Assembly (NCBI RefSeq): GCF_002234675.1
Contig: NC_019866.2
Location: forward strand, 6,677,307 to 6,741,306
Length of the DNA: 64,000 nt
Reading direction: 5' to 3'
Origin: Oryzias latipes
Taxonomy: Eukaryota; Chordata; Actinopteri; Beloniformes; Adrianichthyidae
The notes below the pieces were generated by a model, which was not told the origin of the DNA, made no database searches, and saw only the letters and a list, made by a program, of their open reading frames with translations. The translations under genes were made by a program, and so were the position numbers. This document shows, piece by piece, positions 40,046 to 52,600 of the stretch; within the stretch, counting starts at the first letter, position 1, and every line of letters begins with the position of its first letter.

Positions 40046-42021
40046 TGCAACATCCCTAAGTATTCAACAATTTTTTTATTGTATTTTTTCCTTTTTTTTT
40101 AACACACCACCCCCGCCCCCAAGCACACACATACTATTTGCAACACACTATTTGGTGTCAAATTTGACCTTTTACCTTTGGAGACTACAGAGAATTCCAC
40201 CTTTCTTTGCAACCTCCCTCCTGTGATTTTACTCATCAAACCTTTGCTCATCAATACTCTTGAAAATAAATAATTATTTTTGGTCCATTTATTACACTTC
40301 CGAGGTTTTAGCCACAAATGTTACATACATATAGGGGATTGCCGCTCAGTGTGAGCTTTGTGTCTGGGAATGCTTAGTTTCCTTTGAAATAATAGTAATA
40401 ACCTGTTTAGTTCAGTTGAATTGACTCAAAGGAAAAGGCTATTATGTAAAACTGATTGTAACATAGTATGCAGAAAAACTTCTAGATTCTTGGTTTGGAT
40501 TAAAGCTAATTTTGAATAGAAATTGGATTGTGTTGAAGAACAGAAGTCTCAGCAGTGTGCTGATGGGAAGAATGGTCAACTTGTCTAATCTGTGTGTATC
40601 TAATACACACCTGAAATGTTAGAGAATGAGGTGGTGTCTGTAGATGTGCACTCAGTCTATTCTTCGTTCTTTCTAATCCCCATATCAAATTGTTTCCTGC
40701 ACTCCACAGGAAGTTGCCCACTAAAGGCCCCACCGTCACGGCTTCTTCTGGGAATGTGGGGGCAGTAGCATTAGAGGGGGGGAGGTTGGAGGTGGGCTGG
40801 ACAGCTGTGGAGATTCAAAGCTGCAACATCAATCCTGCGCAGCCATTTGTGTCAAGCTTTAAAAAATGTTACTTTTAATCAGCCTCCTCTCCCAACAGTA
40901 GGTTAGCGTTTGTTTACGTGCATGCAGGGATGTCGTTATGCAATTGAAGGTTGAATATCATCATCTGGTTGGCACATAGTTCTCATTTGTGCAATCACCT
41001 TAGTTCAGGTGTTTTCCAACAGGTTTGTTTGGGAGAAAAAAAATTTTTAAAACTTAAATTACTCAGAAAATTCATAAAAATAGAAATCACCAAAACATTT
41101 TCTTAATGTAGAGAAATTAAACGATTTATTATATCATATTATAATTCTCACTTTTTCTTGATTTTGAGTGTTGGGGGGGGATTAGGGATTTCTTTGGACT
41201 TTGTTTTAACAGTAAGAGTAGTTGTGATGTCTTGGGGGGTTGCTGAGAAACTGGAAATGTTTGTCTGGGCCGTTTTGTGTACTTTATTGAAGGTCCCTTT
41301 TTTTTTTATAATTGAAAGTAACACACATCCATACTGTTCCACTAACCAGAAAATCTTCACTTTAACATTTATTTTTGCTATTTGGAAAATATATTGAATT
41401 GACCTCTCTTATTTAAAGGCAGGCATAAAAAGTTGATTTTTTTTTTTCTTTTTTTTTGTAACTTTCTCCACGTTTTATTATTTTGAAAAAACATAAACCT
41501 TTGAGTATGGTTTAAATATTTTTAAAAGCAAAATCAGATTTTTTGAAATGTTCTGAATCTAGCAAATTTGAATAATGATTATCAAATAACTTTTCCTTGA
41601 TTTAAAAAAAGCAATTTTCTTTTCTTTATTTGTGTCCATGATCAATCCTAACAGATGTGTAATCACTTTTAAAGCCTTGGCTTTGACAGTTGGCTGTCAT
41701 TATTGTATTTTTTACAATGTCGTGCAAGTCACTTTAATAAATGATATATGACAGTTGCTGTTAATGGCAGGTCTGACTGCAGAGACCCAGATTGTTGTAC
41801 CAGGCTGTAAACACGTTTATTTTTGTTGGAGAATTTTAATATGGGAGTCTGGGGAGAGGGACTGGTATTTGGAATCAGTTTCAAGTATTTATTCAAGGAA
41901 CTGTCCATTTCAGGGGCTGTAATGAGGGCCCAATTTGGAACCATCAGACTTTGTTGCCTAGTTTCAGCAGCGACCAGACTAAATTTAAATAACAAATTAA
42001 TGAAATCATTTTCATAACTGC

Positions 42022-42429
42022 ATGGGCTGCAGGGTGGAGCAGTGGTTAGCGCTCTTGCCTCACAGCAAGAAGGCCCCTGGTTCAAGTCCCGGCTGGGGTA
42101 CCTGAAAAACAACATCAATGAGGGGCCTTTCTGTGTGGAGTTTGCATGTTCTCCCCGTGTATGCGTGGGTTCTCTCCGGGATCTCCGGCTTCCTCCCACC
42201 ATCCAAAAACATGCTTCATAGGTTGACTGGCAACTCTAAATTGACCATAGGTATGACTGTGAGAGTGAATGGGTGTGTGATTGTGGATATTCCACCCTGC
42301 GACAGACTGGCGACCTGTCCAAGGCATCCCCTGCCTTTGCCCACAAGTGGCCGGGACAGGCTCCGGCAGCCCCGTGACCCCAAAAGGGAAAAAAACTGTA
42401 CAGAAAATGAATGAATGAATTTTCACAAC
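42022..42429 (+). mobile_element. tRNA-derived SINE with target-site duplication
   Basis: Starts with a tRNA-like head containing an A box (TGGAGCAGTGG, 42035-42045, one mismatch to consensus) and a perfect B box (GGTTCAAGTCC, 42079-42089). The head is followed by a body found widely in fish (TGTGGAGTTTGCATGTTCTC; CTGGCGACCTGTCC) and a short (GAAT)n tail. It is flanked by a near-identical direct repeat, ATTTTCATAAC at 42008-42018 and ATTTTCACAAC at 42419-42429, which marks an insertion by target-primed reverse transcription. SINEs of this type are copied by a partner LINE that shares the 3' tail. Confidence 0.85.
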
Positions 42430-43687
42430 AACAAATAATTGTGCTGTTGCATTCTTTGGACCCAGTCTATTGGCTCTATAGTAGTTTTGTCATTGAGTTA
42501 TGAACATGTTTGAAGAAAGGTTCTTGTGATCCTGTTTTTCTCTTTATGGTTTCATAAAGCATGGCAGCTTGGTTATATTGTGTTTCATTGTGACTTCTTT
42601 TAGTTCTCTGACAATTTTTTCTGATAAAACCGGGTACTCGGAGATTCTAATCAGTCCAAATCAGGAACCAAACTTGAAAAGAGAATGTGGTTTCTACACC
42701 ACAATAGACAAGATGCCGTGTCACACAGGTCAACCGCTGAAAATGTTTGTCAGCTTGTAGCACACTGACTGAAAGAACATGATTTCCGCTCTCATGAAAC
42801 CCGAGTCAAGGCAGATAAGGCTATTTTCAGACTTATTGATCGATTCTGTCTTCTGTAAGGGGGAACCTTCTAGAATTATCAGATCAATAATGACAAAAAT
42901 CAGCTTACAGAGACATAAATGACTAGAAGCAGTTGACTCTTGGATTCAGGATTTGATTACTTTTTTTCTTTTCTTTCCACAGCAGTGTTCCCTGATGGGA
43001 ACAGGAAGGAAGGTGTTGGTGTCAGTTTCACAGAACACATATTTTTTAAAGTCTCTAAACAGATAAACAAGGGTGAAAAAAAAACCTAGTTTTAAGTGAT
43101 CCAATAAACTGGAAGTGGGCTTTTTTCCCCTCAACATCATCTGAGCAGATGTTGAGCTGTAGTCACAAAGGAAATTGGTTTGAAGAGCTGCTTGATGACA
43201 GGCCTAATAAAAGAAAGAGAGAAGAGTTCTCACAGATTTGCAGACGTTTGGATGTTTTTGGTTTTGACTGTCTAAGACTGTGACCTCTTGAACCTTCTGC
43301 CTTCCTCAGACCAGCGAGAGCTGGCTGGCCTGGAGTCAGGCTGGCGTCACGGTTATTTTTGAGTCGCCTGCTCAGCTCGCTGGTTAAAGTGATAAAAGAG
43401 AGACGAGCTGTCCACAGCGGCGCGGTATTTGTCAGTGTGTGTTTGTGGACTTGCGTGCGGCTAAGGATGGCAAGGTGGGAAAATGCTGGAGGACAGATAT
43501 TTGAGGCCCTCCTTCCAGTCCCCCCTGTATGACCCCCCCCCAACTGAGGAGTATCGGAGACTTGTAGCTAGCAACGCGTCACACAGGGGTGGGAACCCAA
43601 TTACAGTCCAATAGGAATGAAGGATATAAGACTTGGGTCGAGACGGAAAGGTGGCTATTTACATTACAGTTCAGCTCTTTTCCACAG

Positions 43688-46600
43688 GCATGCCGTCCCA
43701 CAATCACCTGATGAGATGAAGAGTCGGATTATCGAAAAGAGCAAGTTGGGGGTGGAGGAGGAACCAGACCTGTTGGTGAAAGGTAAACAAAATGTAACGC
43801 ACCTTCTTCCTGAAACCCACTACATTCTAAAGTAAAACCTAATAAAGTTGATTTAGAATGACACATTTCTCAGCTGCTTTATTTTTCAATGCATTTTTTA
43901 CTTTTGGTTTTGTTTTTAGGAGTTTGAAGAGTTCTTTAGACTCACTGTTGTGCTGTTTGAGTCAATATGCATAAGGAATGCAACGATTCACTTTCCTCAC
44001 GATTCGGTTCAAACGCCCATTTTTTTTTTTTTTTGATATCTGATTTGTGTTTGACAGAACAACAACAAAAAAACTTTGAAAATGTATTGTTTAAATTAAC
44101 TTAAAAGCTCTTAACAATGAAGAAAAACTTCCCAGTTGTCTTATACTAAGCTGATGTAATGTAAATAAACAATAAATAATATAGCAGAAGACATGTTTGA
44201 CCCTTTCGCTATAAACATACTGATATATATTAGCGATACAACGAGTAATTTTCTCCACAATTCGGTTCAATGGTGTAGCATATGGTTTGGGTTTTTTTCT
44301 GAGAATTGTGGCGTCCCTAAATGTACTGTGCAGACAGTCGTCTTTATAGCCAACAGATCCGTCCTTCTTTGTGCATTAGGGTTTGGACTGCCAACAGACA
44401 CCTAATCTTACATGTCTGATGCTTTTGAGTGATGATCTCATTAGATATTTGTGCGTAAAGTTACCTTCTCTGGATGTATTATTAGCCACTGAAACAGAAA
44501 AGGAGCAGCAAAAGGCTTGTGCTTTGATATGTTAAGCCCAATTTGGACTGGCGACAGACGGATTGCCCAATTCAGACAGCAGTTGCCATGTGTACGCTCT
44601 CTTCCTACCGTCCTGTCAGGTCATTTCTCAGTGTCAAATTTCTCCTTTTTAGATTTGATCATCTAGTCTACCACTGCTTAGAGAGTAGCAGAATTTTATC
44701 TTTGGCATCTAGGAATCTTCTTTCATTTATCTTTGAGAACAGCTTGAAATATCCTGAGGTTTGCCCTCTATTAGAGCCTTTCCTACGCGTGTGTGTATTC
44801 TTTCCTTTTTCCTCCACCAATACATCCTGAGGCTACATGGGGTGATTATTGCCCCAGAATCTAAAATAGGCCGCTGATGCAGCAGATATAGACTAGAGTG
44901 AGGATAAACTGTGAAACCCATGGCGTGGTGACAGAAAGAGATGTTGACATTGGTTTATTGACATACCTTTGTTGATTTACAGTTATAATTACTCATCACA
45001 TGATGTATAGCAATTCGTGCTCTAGTAAACCGCAGCTACACTGTCTGGATCTGTCTGATGCTGAAGGGCAAACAGATTATTCACAAACCTGCAAACTGCA
45101 GGTTGACTTTAGCATTGGAACCTTAAAAAGTTGCCTTTCCTTCCGATGATCTGAGTTGTAAATTGAGGTGTACTTTCTTTTTTAATTGTATTTTTAATGA
45201 TCACTTGCTGAAAGTTGTTTTCTGAACAGAAATGCTGAACAAAAGTCATTTTGACTGGCAGTTGAACTAAGTGCACTGAGAGAGAAACTGCTTTTTCAAC
45301 TCGTGTTTTGGGGGCAGGGCACTAAAGAGGTAAGGGTCACAAATGAAACAAATTAAGGGCGAGCCATGGCCCTCAGGGGAGACATTAGCAGGCTACAGAG
45401 ATGGGATCCAGATGGAAGGCTATGACAGGGGGTAAATGAATAGTACGGGTACACTGCTGCTCTTTTCTGCCCTTCTTTGGCTTCTCTTATCACACTCCTT
45501 AAAGGTTTCCTTGATTATCTGTTGGCACACCTTGTAGCTGCGGTGGCAGTGTCATGGTCTGCATTTCTCACTGTGTTCTACCTCAGGCCGTTTGTCTGCC
45601 TCCAGTGTCCCAATTCCAGTCTGTCAGCACGCTCAGATTTCTATTTATCTGTTTCACTTTGGCTTTTGATTCTGACCCCCTCTGATGTGGTGTTAAGTAG
45701 CTCCTGGGTTTTACTTTGGACTATACTGGGGACTTTATGGAAGGTTCATAACTGCCACTTACACCATATGGGGGTATTTTCAAACCTGAAACACAGCCTG
45801 ACAGCCTTCACTCCCTCCTCTCTCCTAATTTTATTTTTGAGCAGTGGGGCCTGAGAAAACCCACTCCAAGGCAAGATTAAAAACAGGGAGAAGAATGAAC
45901 TGTGGCAGATGAAAGCAAACGCAGAAGGAGTTAGAGCAAGTGGGAGCTTGATTCAAACAAAATGAGCATTGGCTAACAGGTGGCAGGCAGCTTTCTAACC
46001 ACAGAGGAAGTTGTGATGCTGTCATGGCGTCTTTATCGTTTTCACTGTTGCTTAATTCTGCCTTTAAACCAGTTTGAAGCAGACATGCACAGGCCATATG
46101 GAGCCATGTACTCAGTCTGTTGGATTGTGGCCTTCAACAGCTCTTCATTTTAAATCTTTGTGGAAAAACGTTGATATCCAATACAACAAAAACATTTTAA
46201 AAGATTCCCAAAATGTTCCAAACAAAGCCTATGGGTGCATCGCTGTCAGTGGATCTTATTGTACAGCTCTTGGATAAAGAAGAAATATTTTGCCCACATA
46301 GCTAAAAGAGAAGAAGTTCATTGTTTGGGAGCTGTGAATCTGGGATGTTGCAAGCTTTCCAGACGCTTTAGAACTTCAGAAGCTCAACAGTCTTGCATTG
46401 CACTAACAGACCCTGGAAAGTGCAGAAATCATGTCTGCAGCCCTGTCTTTGTTTGCTCCATTCGCTGCCTTTTTTTTTCACTCTCTCAACCTCAAAAGTG
46501 TTAATTATGCTGGCTGCATGTCACACTTAATGCCTGTGCTATTAGCCGGCTATTTTTTTATTCGCCACTGTTTAGCCCAACAAGGCAGTTTCACAGAGAC

Positions 46601-49600
46601 TGCAACCAACTTTACGGACAATTACGTGCCTTTGGGATTATTCTTAGTGAAGACATGGTGTGGCAGCTCCACAATTTCCACTCCTGCTTCCCAAGCACTT
46701 TTAAGGGAATGCTTTGTGTGGAGACTATTTGCATATTTTTGCTATTTTTGCTGGTAGTACTGATTACTGAAGAGGTAACACATTTAGCAGATATTTGTAG
46801 TCTACCATCAAATCCCAAATTAGATGTGGTAAACACAACTGACATGTTTAAATATGTTTTCTAAGTTAAAGTGTCAAACGATTCTTTGAAGGTTGGCTGT
46901 TGCGGGAGGTGCGAGGTGGCTGGGTTAAGCAACGTCGGTACTGGTTTGTGCTGAGCCAGGACTCCCTGGATTACTACAGCGGAGCAGAGAAGGGAGCCCG
47001 CAGACTGGGAACACTGGTCCTTACCAACCTCTGCTCTGTCATTTGGCCAAACAAGCAGACCTACAAGGAGACGGGTAAGTAAAGCAAACACATGCACATG
47101 TGCGGCAGCGTTTCCCAACCCCAGCCATCAGACCCACTCGCCCTACAAGTTTGACATGTTTCTCTGCACCAACACACCCGATTCCGCTCAGTTAAACTGT
47201 ACTTTTAAAGACGCCTGATAGTGATAGTCATTTAAATTAGGTGTGTTGGAGCTGGGAAACATGTAAAACATGTAGAGCAGAAGGTTCTAATAACCACTGA
47301 CGCACACAGCAAAGACACATAAATGGGCTCATTCAGATTAAGATAAATGATTTGTACTTTACTGCAAATTCTATTAGGTCACAACTCGGCCAATCCCTTA
47401 TGCCACGTAGTGATACTAAAATTCTGCAGAATTGTATTGTGTTTTTCTTGAAAAGTGAGTTCTATCTTCTCCTTTTCCTACCCTGGAATTTAATTTTTCT
47501 GAATACATTTGGGAAATTCCCACTGTATTGTCCAAAAACACGAAATAAATTGATTATCTAGATTTAAAAAAAGACACTTCCCTTACTGTGTGACCCAAAC
47601 AGTTGAAAATTCAAGCATTGTGCGGTGAGGGACGACAAGGATTTAGCCTTTTTGAGCCTCTCTTCTTGTAAGTGTGAACATCTTCACCAAACCACCAAAA
47701 TCCCCAGTGTTTTGTAAATTGAACATGATTCTTAGTAACTCAATATGCAAAGGGACTTTTCTGGACAGCAGTGTGCTCTCAACAGTGGCTTTGTCACATG
47801 GATCTTTGGTCACTGAATAGCTTTAAGTTTCCTTCTAAACCACTGGGAAATGCACTATATAAGAGCAGTGTGAAATTTTGACTTCCTCTATGTATTTTCT
47901 GGTTGTCAGAAAGAAGTTCTAGTTCCCCATAAGGCCTTCGTTTGTGGCGTCCTGAAGGCTTACAGCAGTATTAATTTAGGGGAACTAAACGAAACTCAAG
48001 TGAACAAAAGCTGAACAGCAGGTCATAATGGCTATGATAAAACCTTTGGATGGCACTAAGAACTTAAACAAAGAGCGATGCGGTGCCAAGTCACGTAGCG
48101 GGAAAGCCCGATAACAGCCATGAGGCTGCTGATGAAGCCAGGTCGCCTGAGGTATGTGTCATGCTTCCTCTGCAGAAGGAGGAAGCAAGCCTTTCTTCCA
48201 CTTTCATTGAGTCTCGTCCTTGATGAAATTCAACAGAGTTTTCGTCCTCAAAGATAAGCAGAATAGCAATCTTGTTTGGTTTTGGTGTGGCCTGAAGTTC
48301 CTCGTACGCTGACCTTTGATCTTAAGTAAAACAGAGAATTAAGCTCCTTGCACACCGGGCAGGTGTGCCGCGTTCAAGAACGCGCTGTACGTACTTTTAG
48401 CATATGATGTTCACCCCGGGCTGTCGCTACCTGATACTAGCACACGTACCTACTGTTGGAACAGGCTTGGTCCGAAATGTCAAATTGGTGCAAATTGTGT
48501 GAATCTTGCTCCAGGCTTTTTGTTTCTATTCTAATATTTGAAAACTTGGAGTCATATAATTCTTTTCGGGTACAAACCACAAATATTCATTTCTCCTTCA
48601 TGATTGCTTTTCAAATGGTTGGTGCTTCCGTGTTTTGAAAAGGACGCTATCCATACGTTAGTACCAAAACCGAGTCCCTGATTGGTCAAAGTTCAACTAA
48701 TTTAACATTTGACGTGCACATCGCCACACATTTTGTATGTGGAGCCTGAATACGGGCTTAGAAAATTGCATAGCGACATTTTAACGTGAGTTCTGAATGC
48801 GGAAGCACGAAACGTACATTGAAAGTTGCTTGAACATGTTTCTGAGTACGGTGTGGAGTCAGACCTGAGATGTACAGTGACTATTGTTGATGTTTTTACT
48901 ATTTACCTAAGTTACAAACAGAAAAGAGGCAGTTTGAATGACATGTGGTGGCATCTTTTTAATAGATCATTTTATACGTTTAGGTTATTGGAGCATCACA
49001 GTGTATGGAAGAAAGCATTGCTACAGGCTGTACACGAGACACTTCAATGAAGCAGTGCACTGGGCTTGTGCCATCCAGAAAATCATCGATACCAAATCGC
49101 CTGTGGAAACCCCGACGCAGCTCCTGATCCGAGACATCGAGGTAGGCCATGGGGCTCACTTCCATACACGAGTGTGTGCATTCGCTTCCACAGCACATGT
49201 GATAAGAACCACTGAATGCAAACAGCCATCACCCCCCCCCCCCCCTCCTTCCTTTAACCATGGAAACCACCTAACCACACTGGTCAGGAGTCCAAAGTTT
49301 ACTTGCGTTTTTTTTTTTCTTTTGAGTGACTTCATCATATTGCCACACTGGATCAAGACATGGAAGCAGAGTTTGTGTCAAAACTGAGATGTAGCAGGTG
49401 TTAAAAAAATAAAAAATCAACCTTTCTACAGTAAGAATAGCGAAAACAAGCATATTTCAACATCAAGCGCTGTTGAAGATCCGCCGGAATCACATTGAAA
49501 AGGAGCTCTTCTTATGCATCGGTTGTCCCTGGGGGGGGGGGGTGAAGGGCAGTTTTTGGCACAGGAGGGGAAATGGGGCTTGCCAAGAAGCAGCAGCACA

Positions 49601-52600
49601 AGATAAGAAGTATTTTGCTTGGCCTCCTGTCTGAATAATCTCCCAACGAGACTCTGTAATCTCAAAGAAAGTGGCTAATCTACTGCCTCTGTGCACCCTG
49701 GTCTGTCTCTGGGAGGGGACCAAGCTGGAGTTGAAGAAATCCTCATGTCCCAAACATCAAATATTTTTCAATATATTCAGAGTTTGTGGTTTTTTGTTGT
49801 GTAGTTATTTAAATGTTATATTTTTTAAACCTCAAGTAAGTTTATATATAGATCATTGACTGTACATGAAACTAGACTGAGTGACCACTCTCCCCCCCGT
49901 ATTACAAATAGAAAGTACCCAATGGTCTCAAAAAGCCTAAATCTCATAGACATATATTGAGAATAGAACAGCCATTACTCAGTCATTCTATTTGTCAGAA
50001 TACCCATTCTTGCTCTGCTACATCTTTTGAACATGTTCTTGATAATTCTTTTTTTTTGTGGTATTTTTGTTGTAGTGTAAGATATCCAAGTTATAAACTG
50101 ACCAATCAGATAAAAATAGGTGGCCTCACATCAAACATTCAAAGCGTTTGATTGGCAGATTCTTCCAAGCCCGCTTTTTTTCGAAAAGGTGTAGCCTTGT
50201 AACATGCTTACTCCTGATTGGAGAGAGTGGTTGCCATAGAAATGTAGACTCAGATCGACTCAGACCAATCACGGCTTGCTGAGGACGTCTGTTTCCGACA
50301 TGGTGATGGACGTATTGCAGAAAAATGGCGACTGAATTGACTTCATTTGGTTGGAACCAGAAGCATAATTTTCTATGGGTGATGTCACACTCGTTCATAT
50401 AAATATCATTTAAATACATTGATATGACAGGATAAAGCCTTAGAATTATTTTCCATTGTGGTGACAACAATGCATGACTTTTTAGCACTGTGATGAGTTT
50501 GTTTTATTTAGCCTGCCTCAGTATTTACTGTTTAGACACACAAGTGGTTTCTAATGTGTCTTTTGGCAAGACTGACGCATACTTCTCCGTGTTTCTGGAA
50601 ATGGCATGTGGCACAGTTTGCTCATAGGAAACGGGGACACCTTTAATGAATATGATCTCTCGATGATGTTCACGGAGCAGTCTCTCATCTCCACCCTACA
50701 AACAGAGACTCGTATTTCTAGCGTGCAAACACAACAGAAGAATGTGTCAACTTTGTGGCAGGGAGGAGGGATGGCCTTGTTTTGTGGCATTAAAGAACAG
50801 GGTGGCAGGAGTTGGAGGAGTTGCAGAGTCAGGAAAGAGCCAAAGGGGTGGAAACGTTACTAATGAGCAACAGGTGCTGGAGGGCAGAAGCGCGGAGCCC
50901 AACTGTACTGCTGGAATGCAGCCATCCACATAAGCAGTGAAAGACCAAAACGCACGCACGCAGCAAACCCTTTGACTTCAGTCGATAAAATATAACGTGT
51001 CAGTCATGCCGGTGCGGTTGCCAGGTCATCGTATGACCTTCTCTCTGCTTTGAAAGTTGCCAGAGCGGGATGGTGACACTGTTCAAATCGACCTCTATCA
51101 CCCCAGACAGACAAACGCAGTCAGCTGTGCACTCGCTGACTCCCCTCAAGCTGACTCGAGCAAACATAAGGAAGCACAAAATGTTGTTTTGAGCGGTACT
51201 GTTGTTCACATCTCAGTCCTCACAGTTCTTTATTTTTGTACTCAGGAGAATAAGTTCAACCCCGAGGTGGTGGAGCACATCTACGAGCACAACCCCATCC
51301 TGAAGTACACACAGGGCCCCCTGTATGCTCCCCTGCTGCCTTTCCCATATGGAAGCGCAGAACACACATGTAAGTTCTTCAGTTTTCATGTCATTTCAAA
51401 TAACATCTACTTACTGTAAGTTGAGGCAATGGTTAAACTAGGCCTGCACAGTAATTTGCAAATGTATCATTATTGCAATATCAGCCTGTGTGATACGGGT
51501 ATCGCAAAAGACTGCGATAAACAGTTACCCTTAATATTTACAGCTTAAAGTATTTAACGAATGAAATAGAGCCCTTCATGTTTTTGTTAGATGCCTGTCT
51601 CATACGTAGACGAGGGTCATTTGGGATATAATTTAATAAAACTGTTGCAGTAAAATGAAAATAATGCATTAGTTGTTGTTTTTTTGCCATTCGTTTGTGT
51701 ATCACAAGTCATATTGTCATTGCATTACTGCACGTTTTTCTCAAATAGGAAGTTAAAACATATTATTTTAGTCATTTTGATTAACTGAATGGATAGATCT
51801 TTTGTTCTATAACTTCTACTGTCGATAACGATGAAGTCTATTTTGATAAAACTCTGTCAGATAACTTTTTGATACTAAAATAAAAACATTTTCTTAGATT
51901 TTGTGGTTTATCGCATAACTTTGCTCTGGTTCCTCAGACCACAGTGGGAAGGGCTATGGCTCGGTGCGTGAGGAGGCTGTGAGGATCTTCAACTGCCTGC
52001 AGCAGCTGGAGTCAGTGCGGGACCCGGTTCCTATCATCCAGGGTGTTCTCCAGACCTGCCTGGACCTGCGGCCACTCCGCGATGAAGTTTACTGTCAGCT
52101 AGTGAAGCAGACCAGCCACACGCCTTCACCTTACACGGCTGCACATCTGCGATACTGGCAGCTTCTCACCTGCATGAGCTGCACCTTTCTGCCTGGGCCC
52201 ACTGTGCTGAAATACCTGCGATTCCACCTTAAGAGGTAAGGCACATACACACACAAAGGATGTTTTAGGTTTGAGCTCAGATCTACCTAAGTAAGCGAAA
52301 CAAAAAAGTTTCTGCAGAGTGATAGGAGTTCTTTCAAAATTCAACTTTGAATTGTGGGCGGGACTGTTGGCGAAGAGCAACCCCCCCCCCCCCCCTTTCA
52401 CCTCCCCTGTTGCTGAGAGCTCAGAGCAGAGAGCTTGTTGCCCGACCAACGTATTTCTACATCACAAATGCGCTCTTCTTCAAATGGCACTTTTTCATCT
52501 GCTCCTGATTCACAACAATTTGAATCAAGAAATACGAAGCTTAATTTTTCTTAATATATGTCCTCCATCATCAGAAAAATGCCAAAAGTACATGTTAAAA

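Larger units (their letters stand above)
31689..43687 (+). other. PLEKHH3: presumed 5' introns of PLEKHH3
   Basis: About 12 kb without a secure coding exon. Contents seen: C-rich and GT-rich simple repeats, repeat copy E (37482-37853), a SINE-tail relic (39869-40045) and a full SINE (42022-42429). One candidate coding exon, 40710-40784, has acceptor CTCCACAG and would be in phase both with an ATG at 31681 and with the exon at 43688, but its sequence resembles nothing I know. Confidence 0.4.

Noticed and set aside
42027..42101. tRNA gene
   Set aside because: A and B boxes are present, but the sequence continues into a SINE body with a target duplication and does not fold as a full tRNA with an acceptor stem.
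41729..42202. 157-codon minus-strand ORF
   Set aside because: Runs through the SINE; its length comes from the repeat body and it has no domain.
43980..44290. Two similar stretches (ACGATTCAC...ATTCGGTTCAA) suggesting a repeat pair
   Set aside because: Similarity is limited to about 30 bases; no clear ends.
48350..48830. Repeat-looking stretch (CACACCGGGC, TTGGTCAAAGTTCAAC) in a PLEKHH3 intron
   Set aside because: It has the feel of a fish DNA transposon remnant, but I could not find two matching ends or a second copy in the window.
50050..50420. Possible interspersed repeat (GACCAATCACGGC, GGGTGATGTCACACTCGTTC)
   Set aside because: Familiar in style from fish genomes, but no termini, no second copy and no coding part here, so no boundaries can be supported.
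51440..51540. Stretch resembling the TATCG-rich repeats common in fish (CAATATCAGCC, TATCGCAAAAG)
   Set aside because: Too short and decayed to define.
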